Numbered from the stretch's first letter, positions 1 through 9,193 are shown. The stretch is 64,000 bases of DNA from Bathynomus jamesi (GCA_023014485.1 JAJOZX010001565.1:67001-131000); one strand, 5' to 3'. The notes: generated from the sequence alone by a model not told the origin. Numbers and translations are program-made.

Positions 1-1418
1 TTTGAAACCCTTATCATGCAGTTTACACGAAGGCAGCGCGTTCTCATGGTCACAACTTATCTGCAAACTAAAAGCTTAAAACAAGTTCAGAATACCTTCG
101 AACTGCAATTTCCCGATAGAGCTTCTCCAACTAAACATACAATTTTGAAGAATGTTCGGAAATACAAAGAAGGAACGGTCCTCAATTTGAACAAAGAACG
201 TTCAGGCCATCCGAAGACGGCAAGAACAGACGAGAACATTCAGCATGTTCGGCATTTATTAGAGAGACATCCAAAAGTGTCCACCAGGCGAAATGGTACA
301 GAATTCTCACGCATGTCATTTCATCGAATAGTTCGTGAGGATTTGAATTTGTACCCATACAGAATGGAAATTCGACATCAACTCATTGAAGGAGATCTAC
401 CTCGCCGCCTAAGATTTGCCCAGTGGTTTCTTGAAAAACCAGAAAGATTCACGGAACAATTAGTGGTTGGAGATGAGGCGGCCTTTTTTATGAATGGTCT
501 AGTGAACAGACAAATCTGCCGTCAGTATGCACCAAAAAATCATCCACCTGACAATCATATCTACGAAAAGAATAACTCTAGACAAAAACTGTCTCTCTGG
601 GTAGGACTGTGCGGTAATGGAGCGGTAATTGGCCCGGTCTTTTACGATGGTAATCTAAATGGTGAAGCTTACCTAGAAATGATAGACCGAGAAATCCTTC
701 CACAAATACGTATTACTTATGGAAACCGATTTAATCGTATTTGGTGGGTGCAAGACGGAGCTCCTGCTCACAGGAGAGTTATTGTGAAGGAACGCTTGCA
801 GGAAGTCTTCCACCAAAGAGTAATTGCTACAGGCCATGACATTGAATGGCCTCCCAGAAGCCCTGACTTGACCCCGTGTGATTACTTTTTATGGGGTCAT
901 TTGAAAAATAGAGTATTTGCATCACAACCTATCAATTTAGATGATTTGAGGACTCGCATCACAGCTGAAATCAACTTGTTAAAAGACAATCCAGATCTTA
1001 TCAAAAGAGTGATGGGGAAGATGAGAGCTCGACTCCAGATTTGTATCGATAGGAATGGCGGTCATGTTGAAAGAAAACGAAACTAAGCATAACTTTTGCA
1101 ATAAGGAATAAAGAAAAATCTACTTTGTATCTTATTAAAATTATGTTAAAATATCTATTATTATGTATTTGTCTTTTCATTACATCGATAGCACACACAT
1201 TATTTTTTCATTGACCAATTTTGCGCAATCCATTTTGTTGTACCCTTCAGTTAAAAGCAGATGCTTAAACACTAAATCGTTTAAACATGAATAAATTTGA
1301 ACGTTAACAAAGAATAATTTGCTATATTAAATCAAACAAACAGATCCAAAATATCTCAATTTTTGGAGGAGTTAGTACAATCTAAAGTTGGGTGTACTTT
1401 TTTGTGGGATATATGGTA
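1..1418 (+). mobile_element. DD41D mariner-like element A, unit 1 (left end outside window)
   Basis: Only the gene and the 3' inverted repeat lie in the window. The 3' repeat runs from about 1223 (gcgcaatcc) to 1418 (gggatatatggta) and is the near-perfect inverse of the 5' repeat seen in the later copies. The element abuts a (TA)n tract, as expected for TA-targeting Tc1/mariner/IS630 transposons. Confidence 0.9.
16..1086 (+). CDS. DD41D mariner-like transposase A, unit 1
   Basis: A 356-aa intact reading frame for a cut-and-paste transposase of the IS630/Tc1/mariner group, which would act in the nucleus on its own terminal inverted repeats. Residues 1-110 form the paired-type helix-turn-helix DNA-binding part. 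The RNase H-fold catalytic part has D153 (VVGDEAAF), D247 (WVQDGAPAH) and D289 (SPDLTPCDYFLWG). Exactly 41 residues separate D247 and D289, which is the DD41D spacing. The length is normal for the family and no intron is needed. The ATG is preceded by a short AT-rich leader inside the element. Identical proteins in units 2 and 4 argue for recent duplication or activity. The triad is intact, so the protein could be active; that is inference. Confidence 0.93.
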   Translation: MQFTRRQRVLMVTTYLQTKSLKQVQNTFELQFPDRASPTKHTILKNVRKYKEGTVLNLNKERSGHPKTARTDENIQHVRHLLERHPKVSTRRNGTEFSRMSFHRIVREDLNLYPYRMEIRHQLIEGDLPRRLRFAQWFLEKPERFTEQLVVGDEAAFFMNGLVNRQICRQYAPKNHPPDNHIYEKNNSRQKLSLWVGLCGNGAVIGPVFYDGNLNGEAYLEMIDREILPQIRITYGNRFNRIWWVQDGAPAHRRVIVKERLQEVFHQRVIATGHDIEWPPRSPDLTPCDYFLWGHLKNRVFASQPINLDDLRTRITAEINLLKDNPDLIKRVMGKMRARLQICIDRNGGHVERKRN

Positions 1419-1480
1419 TATATATATATATATATATATGATGAATAAAACCACGAAGGAAAAAGAAACACAAAGGGGTG

Positions 1481-1512
1481 CTCAAGCGCTTTCGTCTAAT
1501 GACATCCTCAGG
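1481..1512 (-). ncRNA. Hammerhead-ribozyme-like motif in Penelope terminus (left arm)
   Basis: This is the reverse complement of the motif at 1776-1807: CTGAGGA core, 3-bp stem II, GAAA and AGCGCT on the minus strand. Because both strands of the palindrome carry it, a transcript in either direction would contain one sense and one antisense copy. Confidence 0.45.
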
Positions 1513-1640
1513 AACACTGGAGTGAAAGGACAGATCAAGGCAATATATAGGTTACAAAAATAAACATACATACATACATATTCACATACATATACATATA
1601 TATATATATACATATATATTATATATATATAAATATATAC

Positions 1641-1692
<52 letters not shown>

Positions 1693-1775
1693 GTATATGT
1701 ATGTGAATATGTATGTATGTATGTTTATTTTTGTAACCTATATATTGCCTTGATCTGTCCTTTCACTCCAGTGTT

Positions 1776-1807
1776 CCTGAGGATGTCATTAGACGAAAGC
1801 GCTTGAG
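1776..1807 (+). ncRNA. Hammerhead-ribozyme-like motif in Penelope terminus (right arm)
   Basis: The plus strand reads CTGAGGA, then T, then a GTC/GAC stem closed by ATTA, then GAAA, then the self-complementary AGCGCT. This follows the hammerhead order of CUGANGA core, stem II, GAAA and very short stem III that is known from Penelope-like elements. One extra base lies between the core A9 and stem II, so catalysis is uncertain. The mirror copy is on the minus strand at 1481-1512. Confidence 0.5.
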
Positions 1808-1885
1808 CACCCCTTTGTGTTTCTTTTTCCTTCGTGGTTTTATTCATCATAAATACTTTTCACGTGTCACTTTCGTGAAATAATT

Positions 1886-1940
<55 letters not shown>

Positions 1941-2001
1941 ACAACCTTACAAAGGTTCCGCGCGATGATTTCTCACTTCGCGAAGGTCAAGCTTGTCGCC
2001 C

Positions 2002-2073
<72 letters not shown>
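1886..2073. repeat. (TA)n - conserved spacer - (CT)n - (TA)n block, unit 1
   Basis: A TA tract (to about 1936) is followed by a ~70-bp unique spacer (1937-2007, containing ggttccgcgcgatga and aaggtcaagcttgtcgcccc), a CT tract (2008-2039) and another TA tract (2040-2073). The spacer recurs in all units and, diverged and longer, at 52,583-52,660, so it is a fragment of a dispersed repeat. No gene is present. Confidence 0.85.
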
Positions 2074-2076
<3 letters not shown>

Positions 2077-3236
2077 GGTAGCGCAAAAGTCAGAAACCAT
2101 AGACACGTTTTATTAAATTATAATAAATGTTCGAATTGGTGACCCTTCGCTTGGAGACACTTTCTGACGCGTTGAATGCATGATGTTTGAACATTTCTTA
2201 ACACATTGGTACTGATTTTGGCACACTCAGATGTGATTTTATCCTTTAAAAAACGTATAGTTTTGGGTCGATCAGCATAGACTACCGACTTGAGATGGAC
2301 CCACAAGAAAAGTCAAGAGGCATGAGGTTTGGAGACCTCGGTGGCCATTCGACGGGCCCTCGCCGTCCGATCCATTTGCTTGGGAATGTTTCATCTAAAG
2401 AGCTCCGGACGATGGTTGCGGAATGTGGTGGTGCACCATCCTGCTGAAACCACATCTCCGCCTGTTCTGCCAATGGAATGTCGTCCAGTTTGGGCATTAG
2501 AAATGTTTGCAGCATATGTAGATATGTTTCACCTGTTACATTGCCATCGAAAAAGTACGGACCAATTAACCGATCCCCCAGAGCGCAGCCCACACCATAA
2601 TTCGTGGATCGAATTCCACATGTCCTTCCTCCATCCAGTGGGTGTTTTCATTGGCCCAATCGCGTGCATTATGCTTATTGACACGACCGCTGAGGTGAGA
2701 TATCGTTTCGTCGCTGAACATGATCTTTCGTTGAAGCTATCGATGTTGTAGAAACCACTGGCAGAACTCTACACGACGGTCTGTGTCGTCACCGTGCAGT
2801 TCCTGAACGAGTTTGACTTTGTAGGGGTGGAAACGATTTGCTGTAAGAATTCGTTGAATAGATCTTCTGGAGACACCCGATTCTGGGATAACTTCCTTAA
2901 GGACTTACGTGGGCTGTTTTCGAAGTGATTGAGTACCATTAGTGATGTTGCTGCATCGGTTGAACTTTTTTTGGCCGGCCACTACGCGGCCGATTACGAG
3001 CACTTTCCGTTTCTTTGAAACGAGTGAACAGTTTTCCAACTGATGCCTGAACAACTGGCGGCCTCTCAGGGTGTTTGTCATTAAAAGCAGTAGCAACATT
3101 AAAACTATCTCCACCCGTTCATCTATTGTCAATTTCTGTGCCATAGGTTCAACAACAAATCTGAAAAGAACAAAACACATATTAAAACATAAAGTATTAA
3201 AATGTGCCTATGGTTCCTGACTTTCGCGCCACCCTG
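2074..3236 (-). mobile_element. DD41D mariner-like element B, unit 1 (decayed)
   Basis: Bounded by imperfect ~27-bp inverted repeats, CAGGGTAGCGCAAAAGTCAG at 2074 and the inverse of CAGGGTGGCGCGAAAGTCAG ending at 3236, with TA on the left and (TA)n on both sides. It encodes a broken transposase on the minus strand. Length 1163 bp, slightly short for the group. Confidence 0.85.
2118..3144 (-). pseudogene. DD41D transposase B pseudogene, unit 1
   Basis: The minus strand starts at [14 protein letters not shown] (3144), the first helix-turn-helix segment, but shifts frame within about 40 codons and several more times. The catalytic half includes FQQDGAPPH and RSPNLMPLDFF; the spacing from the D of QDG to the D of LDF is 41. 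In this copy a missing A near 2312 splits the catalytic half into two frames (2282-2593 and 2118-2306). SPN in place of the usual SPD is in all units. Frameshifts shared by all units were present before the array formed. Not functional. Confidence 0.85.
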
Positions 3237-3249
3237 CATATATATATAT

Positions 3250-3302
<53 letters not shown>
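3237..3302. repeat. (TA)n microsatellite, unit 1
   Basis: Uninterrupted TA dinucleotides apart from one phase slip, between element B and the Penelope remnant. Its length differs between units. Confidence 0.9.
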
Positions 3303-3307
<5 letters not shown>

Positions 3308-4010
3308 CGGCCAGTTACGAGCTCTGTAACAAATTTGGAATGACTATATATATATATATATATATAAAATGCCATGAAAAGTCTTCTTTAATGCGCAACG
3401 TTTCGAGCAATACGCTCATCATCAGGCTAGATAATAACAATATGAAATTAGAATCAATAAATAAATGTGAACAAGACAAAATAATTTCTATAAAAAGACT
3501 AAAAGAAGAGGGTTAAATTCAAAGTTATAAAAATTTACATATAAAATTACAAGAAATTTAAAAGCTATTTTTAAATTACATATAGTAAATTTGAAATTAG
3601 TACACTGGAATAATTAACACTAATACAATGGAATAATTAACACTACGAACCTTTCAATGCTGGTTCCGAGGCACGAGTAATTTAAAACAAAACAAAACAG
3701 GAAACAAGCTATGGGTTGGGCGGTTGGAGTTATAAGTTAGGGGAGGGGGGATTATAAAAAATTGGGGAGGGGGGATTATAAAAAATTGGGGAGGGGGAGG
3801 GGGTTTATAAAAATTTAGAGGGACAGCTGAGGAATCCACGTTTAGAGAAGGGGTCAATGTTTTAATATAAAGAGATTCCAAAATTCTAAGTGAGTTAGGA
3901 CAAGAATTACAACCGAGAATTTTAAAATTATCTAAAGTGACATCAGTTTTACATTTTATACTGTGTTCCCGAATACTGGAATAGTTACAGAGATCGTAAC
4001 TGGCCGAAAT
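3303..4010 (-). mobile_element. Penelope-like element 3' remnant with terminal inverted 28-mers, unit 1
   Basis: Minus-strand translation near 3990-3810 gives IREHSIKCK, FKILGCNSCPNSLRILESLYI and LTPSLN, the C-terminal end of a GIY-YIG endonuclease domain as found in Penelope-like elements; the rest of the protein is missing. A GGGG-rich, partly duplicated 3' untranslated stretch follows (3730-3815), then an AT-rich region with repeats of aatacaatggaataattaac, and a hammerhead-like motif. Both ends carry the inverted sequence AATTTCGGCCAGTTACGA, so opposing pLTR ends bracket the piece. Confidence 0.7.
3393..3426 (-). ncRNA. Hammerhead-ribozyme-like motif in Penelope remnant, unit 1
   Basis: The minus strand reads CTGATGA, then T, then GAGC-GTATT-GCTC as stem II, then GAAAC, then GTT. 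The CUGAUGA and GAAA cores are exact and stem III would be the minimal self-complementary ACGT, as in Penelope-borne hammerheads that act as dimers. The extra U between A9 and stem II departs from the canonical fold. The motif is at 10,707, 18,415 and 26,158 in units 2-4. Confidence 0.5.
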
Positions 4011-4056
<46 letters not shown>

Positions 4057-4060
<4 letters not shown>

Positions 4061-6060
4061 ATTCTCTTAAACTATCATACTAACTATCATAACTATCATA
4101 CTAAGATTATCCTGGATGGAATGATTTTATTGCCCCCCTGAAGAGGAAATCGAAAGACGCCTATGATTTGTGGTGCTTTCATGGTAGACCCAGATTACGA
4201 CCAGTATACTTGAATATGTGTCGAAGTAGGGGTCAGTATAAGGCAGCCAAAAGGCGATGTAAACAGGAAGAAGAGTCTATTCGAGCGTCAAAAGCCTGTG
4301 AAGCTCGCATAAATAACGATAATAACAAATTTTGGAAATTTGTTAAGAATCAAACGGGTGTCAAAAATGTCCTCTCTCCGACAATCGATGGGGTGTCGGG
4401 GGAGGATGAAATTGCAAAGCTGTGGAAAAACCACTATTCTAACATTCTTAACAGTGTGAGTAGGGATAATCTTAAGATAGATTGCAGCGAAACGATTGTG
4501 GGAGGGACAAGGGAAAATACTTTGATGTCATTTTCTGAAGTAAAGAGGTTAATTAAAGAGTTAAAGACTGGTTCTGCGTCAGAGGTACATGACTTATCGA
4601 ATGAGCACTTAAAATATGCAAATGACGTAGTATGTCTGCATATATCATTGCTCCTATCAGCTATGCTGGCTCATAGCTATATCCCTGCAGAGTTCATGAG
4701 GTTATATATCTTGCCCCTGGTCAAAAATAAGTACGGAGACATTCTGTCCAGCAATAATTACAGGCCTATTGCTGTCGCTTCCTGCTTCTCGAAATTACTA
4801 GAAAAACTCTTGTTACTCCGATTAAATGATTTCCTATGGACATCTCCTAATCAGTTTGGTTTTAAAAGGTCCCACTCAATTGGTCTGTGTATCTATGTAC
4901 TTAAAGAAACAATATCTAAATACATTGACAGTAATTCAACTATTTATAGCTGTTTCCTAGATATAACTAAGGCATATGATAAGGTGAACCACAATATTTT
5001 ATTTGCAAAACTAGAAGATAGGAAGGTTCCCATGTACATATTAAATTTATTGAAATTTTGGTATTCCCACCAATCTTTCACCGTTAGGTGGGGCAATGTA
5101 GTATCCGAGTGTTTTGGCTCCTCTTGCAGGGTGAGACAAGGCTCCTTGCTCTCCTCTATGCTGTTTAATGTGTATATTGACAGATTAATTGCTTCACTTA
5201 ATGAGGCATCAGTGGGATGTTGTATAGATAACACAAGGATAAATAACTTAGTTTACGCCGATGATATGGTGTTAATAAGTCCCTCTGTTAAAGGTCTGGA
5301 TCGGCTACTAAAAGTCTGCGAAGTGTATTCGCAGAAACATGATATTCTTTTTAATGTTACAAAAACTAAGGTTATGCAATTTCATCCCAAAAGCTGTAAT
5401 CAGCCAGCTGATATAAGGTTTAAAATGAATGGTAAAGTAATTGAGGAAGTACAAGAGTTTAAGTATTTGGGTCAAACTATTACCAGCTCCTTGAGTGATG
5501 ACTCGGATATAAGAAAACAATCTCGAAGCCTGTGTGCTAAAGCGAATATGACCATAAGGAACTTTCGATTCTGTACACGTGAAGCTAAAGACACTCTCTT
5601 TCGTACTTTCTGCAGTAATATATACGGACAGCAACTCTGGGTGAATTATAAAAAAGGTTCTGGCAGAAACCTAAATTTGCTGCACAACAGGTCTTTTAGA
5701 CTCTTATATAAATTACCCCCGAGATGCTCAGCTTCGCAAATGTTTGCTACCCGCAATGTCCCGAGCTTCCCGGAGGTAACAAGACGTGCTCAATACAGTC
5801 TTATGCAAAGAATTAAAAAACCAACCAACCCGATTATCCAAGCTGTCCATGAGTCCTGCCATTTATCCTCTAAGCTATGGAATTCTTGGTACGAAAACGT
5901 CTGTCTGTAGCTCCACTTAACTTCGACATTACAGTATTATTTCTAATCAATTGTATATATTTCTATCCTTAGTATGTGAACTGTCATTGTATTAATAATA
6001 TTTGTCATATGGACTATAGTCTGCCAATAAACCTTTTCATTTAATTTTCATTTCATTTCA
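4057..6060 (+). mobile_element. 5'-truncated LINE (non-LTR retrotransposon), unit 1
   Basis: It begins after a (TA)n tract at the linker between the missing endonuclease and the RT, and ends after the stop codon with a ~150-bp untranslated region, AATAAA at about 6027, and a short repeated TTTCA tail. No apurinic-type endonuclease or Gag ORF is present, the usual outcome of incomplete reverse transcription. The tail and RT sequence suggest the CR1/Jockey-like superclade, which I cannot settle without a phylogeny. Confidence 0.85.
4168..5910 (+). CDS. LINE reverse transcriptase, 5'-truncated, unit 1
   Basis: An uninterrupted frame of about 580 codons, open back to 4105 and without its native start (position 4168 is TTG). 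Numbered from 4168: NNYRPIAVAS at 196-205, QFGFKRSHS 229-237, motif A CFLDITKAYD with D265, motif B VRQGSLLSS 322-330, motif C VYADDMVLI 362-370 with both catalytic aspartates, motif D KTKVMQFHP, motif E FKYLGQ, then a thumb-like region and a C-terminal tail ending WYENVCL. There is no RNase H. The RT core is complete, but without endonuclease or own start it is probably not autonomous. The protein is identical in unit 3 (19191-20933), so these copies are very recent duplicates. Confidence 0.88.
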   Translation: MWCFHGRPRLRPVYLNMCRSRGQYKAAKRRCKQEEESIRASKACEARINNDNNKFWKFVKNQTGVKNVLSPTIDGVSGEDEIAKLWKNHYSNILNSVSRDNLKIDCSETIVGGTRENTLMSFSEVKRLIKELKTGSASEVHDLSNEHLKYANDVVCLHISLLLSAMLAHSYIPAEFMRLYILPLVKNKYGDILSSNNYRPIAVASCFSKLLEKLLLLRLNDFLWTSPNQFGFKRSHSIGLCIYVLKETISKYIDSNSTIYSCFLDITKAYDKVNHNILFAKLEDRKVPMYILNLLKFWYSHQSFTVRWGNVVSECFGSSCRVRQGSLLSSMLFNVYIDRLIASLNEASVGCCIDNTRINNLVYADDMVLISPSVKGLDRLLKVCEVYSQKHDILFNVTKTKVMQFHPKSCNQPADIRFKMNGKVIEEVQEFKYLGQTITSSLSDDSDIRKQSRSLCAKANMTIRNFRFCTREAKDTLFRTFCSNIYGQQLWVNYKKGSGRNLNLLHNRSFRLLYKLPPRCSASQMFATRNVPSFPEVTRRAQYSLMQRIKKPTNPIIQAVHESCHLSSKLWNSWYENVCL

Positions 6061-6515
6061 TATATATACACACACACACACACACACAGGGTGTTCAAAA
6101 CGAAACGAAACCCGAAACAGAAAGAAAAGCGCTAGGTTTAGTGGTATACCAATTAATCGGCATCGGCATCAGCAGAATCGGCCATATTTTTGGCATCAGC
6201 ATCGGCCAAATTTAGTCGATTCTCTCACCGATTCTTTGAAATTTTAAAATTTTCATTACAAAACAAAATCTATATATATGGAAAATTGAACAGAAAAGAA
6301 ATACTATTTATGATAATTTATAATAATTTCAAAGTGTAATTATAGAAAAATATTTTACATTCACGAAAATGGCAAAGTTTAATAAATTAAGTTGCCCATA
6401 AATTTACATTTTCTTTAACTAGCTAATCTCTAAATATTATAAACTATTGTAATCTCCTACTCTATATTAATAATAATTCTATATTAAATTGTACTTTATA
6501 ATATATACATTAAAC
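6061..6515. other. Spacer after LINE, unit 1: (CA)n and AT-rich degenerate repeats
   Basis: A short TA/CA tract (6061-6088) is followed by cagggtgttcaaaacg, which looks like one end of a mariner-type element, then a stretch rich in ATCGGCATCGGCATC motifs (6159-6235) and AT-rich sequence. Related ATCGGCATCGGC sequence lies in inverted orientation near 7316-7335. No coding potential is seen. Confidence 0.5.
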
Positions 6516-6673
6516 CAAGGGTTCCCAACCTTTTTTCGGCTGCGTACCCCACTACCCCAACTCAAAATTGTTCAAAAGACGGTGCAGCCGTTTCACCCTC
6601 TTTTGAGAGTACTTTTCCATGTCAAAGTTAGTTCCAAAGCAGGATGCCGCGTTCCCCTATTTGGGAACCCCTG
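6516..6673. mobile_element. hAT-like MITE, unit 1
   Basis: A 158-bp element with ends CAAGGGTTCCCAACC and the inverse of CAGGGGTTCCCAAAT, typical of non-autonomous hAT elements. No clear 8-bp target duplication survives. Copies are at 13,799, 21,541 and 29,273. Confidence 0.55.
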
Positions 6674-6820
6674 TATCTTATTATGTTGACTTTATTTTAA
6701 GTATCTTAATTTTATAAACCCAAATTATATATGCAATTTTTTATTTAAATTGGACACCAAGGACTTGAAATTTTAATGAAAAATTTTGTTGTTGTTGACA
6801 TTGTCGAAGAAAATACCTTC

Positions 6821-7032
6821 GGTGCTACTGTAGTATGCGGTCTACCTACGATTCGGCGGTCTACCTTTTAATTATAGCTTCTTATCTTGTTTACTAATTG
6901 TTTGTTTACATCCCATTGTCAATCGCCCTTGACGATTGGTTAGGTTTAGTCATGATATTTTCGTTAGTTTTAACGAAAATATCATGATTAAACCTAACCA
7001 ATCGTAGGTAGACCGCAAACTACAGTAGCACC
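6821..7032. mobile_element. Hairpin MITE with 8-bp target duplication, unit 1
   Basis: A 212-bp element with inverted ends starting GGTGCTACTGTAGT and reaching about 34 bp, flanked by the exact 8-bp duplication ATACCTTC (6813-6820 and 7033-7040). Inside, 6933-7004 is a second near-perfect hairpin with ~33-bp arms around GTTT. An 8-bp duplication fits hAT, Merlin or P superfamilies, but the termini do not tell me which. It has no coding capacity. Copies are at 14,097, 21,846 and 29,576. Confidence 0.75.
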
Positions 7033-7410
7033 ATACCTTCAACATAAGGAAAAAAACTACTTTAAATATTGGTATTCAATTTATGAAACTAAAATAAAAT
7101 TATTTTGTCATTTTACTGAGTAATAAAACTTTTTAACATTATTTTAGCTATGGTATATGATGAATAACAAATTGTGGTGCTGTGTACGTATTGTGGAGAG
7201 AGCTGAGGAAAAGCATCGAAATAAATTTGAAATGTAAAAATATGAAAATTGAAAGTTTTCACATCAGATTAGTGAAATTTATGAAGGAAACTGATTTTTT
7301 AAATATAGGCAAAGAATCGGCATCGGCTAAATTTTGGAATGGATACATCACAACTTAGGTTACAATTATATATGCATTCTTCAATGGGTTGCGTTTATTT
7401 TTTAACACTA

Positions 7411-9193
7411 TACCATATGTCCCACAAAAAAGTACACCCAACTTTAGATTGTACTAACTCCTCCAAAAATTGAGATATTTTGGATCTGTTTGTTTGATTT
7501 AATATAGCAAATTATTCTTTGTTAACGTTCAAATTTATTCATGTTTAAACGATTTAGTGTTTAAGCATCTGCTTTTAACTGAAGGGTACAGCAAAATGGG
7601 TTGCGCGGAATGATCATTTCTCCCAGCCATATAGCTCCTCTTGCTTTAACCAATGTGCTACTTTTTACGTCGAAGGATATTGCAAATATTTTTTTTAAAT
7701 AATTCGAACTTTTGTATCTAAGATACGAGTCATACATATAAATGAAGAATCTGAATTACTAAATTTATAAATAACTTTGAAACCCTTATCATGCAGTTTA
7801 CACGAAGGCAGCGCGTTCTCATGGTCACAACTTATCTGCAAACTAAAAGCTTAAAACAAGTTCAGAATACCTTCGAACTGCAATTTCCCGATAGAGCTTC
7901 TCCAACTAAACATACAATTTTGAAGAATGTTCGGAAATACAAAGAAGGAACGGTCCTCAATTTGAACAAAGAACGTTCAGGCCATCCGAAGACGGCAAGA
8001 ACAGACGAGAACATTCAGCATGTTCGGCATTTATTAGAGAGACATCCAAAAGTGTCCACCAGGCGAAATGGTACAGAATTCTCACGCATGTCATTTCATC
8101 GAATAGTTCGTGAGGATTTGAATTTGTACCCATACAGAATGGAAATTCGACATCAACTCATTGAAGGAGATCTACCTCGCCGCCTAAGATTTGCCCAGTG
8201 GTTTCTTGAAAAACCAGAAAGATTCACGGAACAATTAGTGGTTGGAGATGAGGCGGCCTTTTTTATGAATGGTCTAGTGAACAGACAAATCTGCCGTCAG
8301 TATGCACCAAAAAATCATCCACCTGACAATCATATCTACGAAAAGAATAACTCTAGACAAAAACTGTCTCTCTGGGTAGGACTGTGCGGTAATGGAGCGG
8401 TAATTGGCCCGGTCTTTTACGATGGTAATCTAAATGGTGAAGCTTACCTAGAAATGATAGACCGAGAAATCCTTCCACAAATACGTATTACTTATGGAAA
8501 CCGATTTAATCGTATTTGGTGGGTGCAAGACGGAGCTCCTGCTCACAGGAGAGTTATTGTGAAGGAACGCTTGCAGGAAGTCTTCCACCAAAGAGTAATT
8601 GCTACAGGCCATGACATTGAATGGCCTCCCAGAAGCCCTGACTTGACCCCGTGTGATTACTTTTTATGGGGTCATTTGAAAAATAGAGTATTTGCATCAC
8701 AACCTATCAATTTAGATGATTTGAGGACTCGCATCACAGCTGAAATCAACTTGTTAAAAGACAATCCAGATCTTATCAAAAGAGTGATGGGGAAGATGAG
8801 AGCTCGACTCCAGATTTGTATCGATAGGAATGGCGGTCATGTTGAAAGAAAACGAAACTAAGCATAACTTTTGCAATAAGGAATAAAGAAAAATCTACTT
8901 TGTATCTTATTAAAATTATGTTAAAATATCTATTATTATGTATTTGTCTTTTCATTACATCGATAGCACACACATTATTTTTTCATTGACCAATTTTGCG
9001 CAATCCATTTTGTTGTACCCTTCAGTTAAAAGCAGATGCTTAAACACTAAATCGTTTAAACATGAATAAATTTGAACGTTAACAAAGAATAATTTGCTAT
9101 ATTAAATCAAACAAACAGATCCAAAATATCTCAATTTTTGGAGGAGTTAGTACAATCTAAAGTTGGGTGTACTTTTTTGTGGGATATATGGTA
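7411..9193 (+). mobile_element. DD41D mariner-like element A, unit 2 (complete)
   Basis: Complete 1783-bp element. The 5' inverted repeat is 7411-7606 and the 3' repeat 8998-9193; they pair over about 196 bp from TACCATATGTCCCAC inward, with only scattered mismatches. Such long repeats are unusual for mariner elements, where about 30 bp is common. The right end runs straight into (TA)n. Confidence 0.9.
7791..8861 (+). CDS. DD41D mariner-like transposase A, unit 2
   Basis: Intact 356-aa transposase, identical in sequence to the unit 1 and unit 4 proteins, with helix-turn-helix N-terminus and D153, D247 and D289 all present. It lies between two complete inverted repeats, 184 bp after the 5' repeat, so this copy has every part known to be needed for transposition in the family. 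Confidence 0.93.
   Translation: MQFTRRQRVLMVTTYLQTKSLKQVQNTFELQFPDRASPTKHTILKNVRKYKEGTVLNLNKERSGHPKTARTDENIQHVRHLLERHPKVSTRRNGTEFSRMSFHRIVREDLNLYPYRMEIRHQLIEGDLPRRLRFAQWFLEKPERFTEQLVVGDEAAFFMNGLVNRQICRQYAPKNHPPDNHIYEKNNSRQKLSLWVGLCGNGAVIGPVFYDGNLNGEAYLEMIDREILPQIRITYGNRFNRIWWVQDGAPAHRRVIVKERLQEVFHQRVIATGHDIEWPPRSPDLTPCDYFLWGHLKNRVFASQPINLDDLRTRITAEINLLKDNPDLIKRVMGKMRARLQICIDRNGGHVERKRN

Larger units (their letters stand above)
1438..1850. repeat. Foldback palindrome of two head-to-head Penelope termini, unit 1
   Basis: The left arm (1438 to about 1645) is repeated as its reverse complement in the right arm (to 1850), with an AT-rich centre. Each arm contains ATGAATAAAACCACGAAGG, a hammerhead-like motif and a run of TACA/TATA repeats. 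The same arm sequence flanks the GIY-YIG-coding Penelope element at 60,126, which identifies the source as a Penelope terminal repeat (pLTR). Bases 1851-1885 continue the right arm without a partner on the left. The whole block lies inside (TA)n and is missing from units 2 and 5. Confidence 0.85.

Noticed and set aside
1563..1740. CRISPR-like or satellite interpretation of the TACA/TATA repeats in the foldback
   Set aside because: These are short AT repeats inside a palindrome in a eukaryotic genome, with no spacer structure.
2329..2751. 140-codon plus-strand frame over element B, repeated in each unit
   Set aside because: It is antisense to the DD41D transposase B gene and its sequence follows from that gene's codons; no family resemblance of its own.
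4944..5634. Minus-strand frames of 96 and 108 codons across the LINE RT
   Set aside because: Antisense shadows of the RT frame; they recur only because the LINE recurs.
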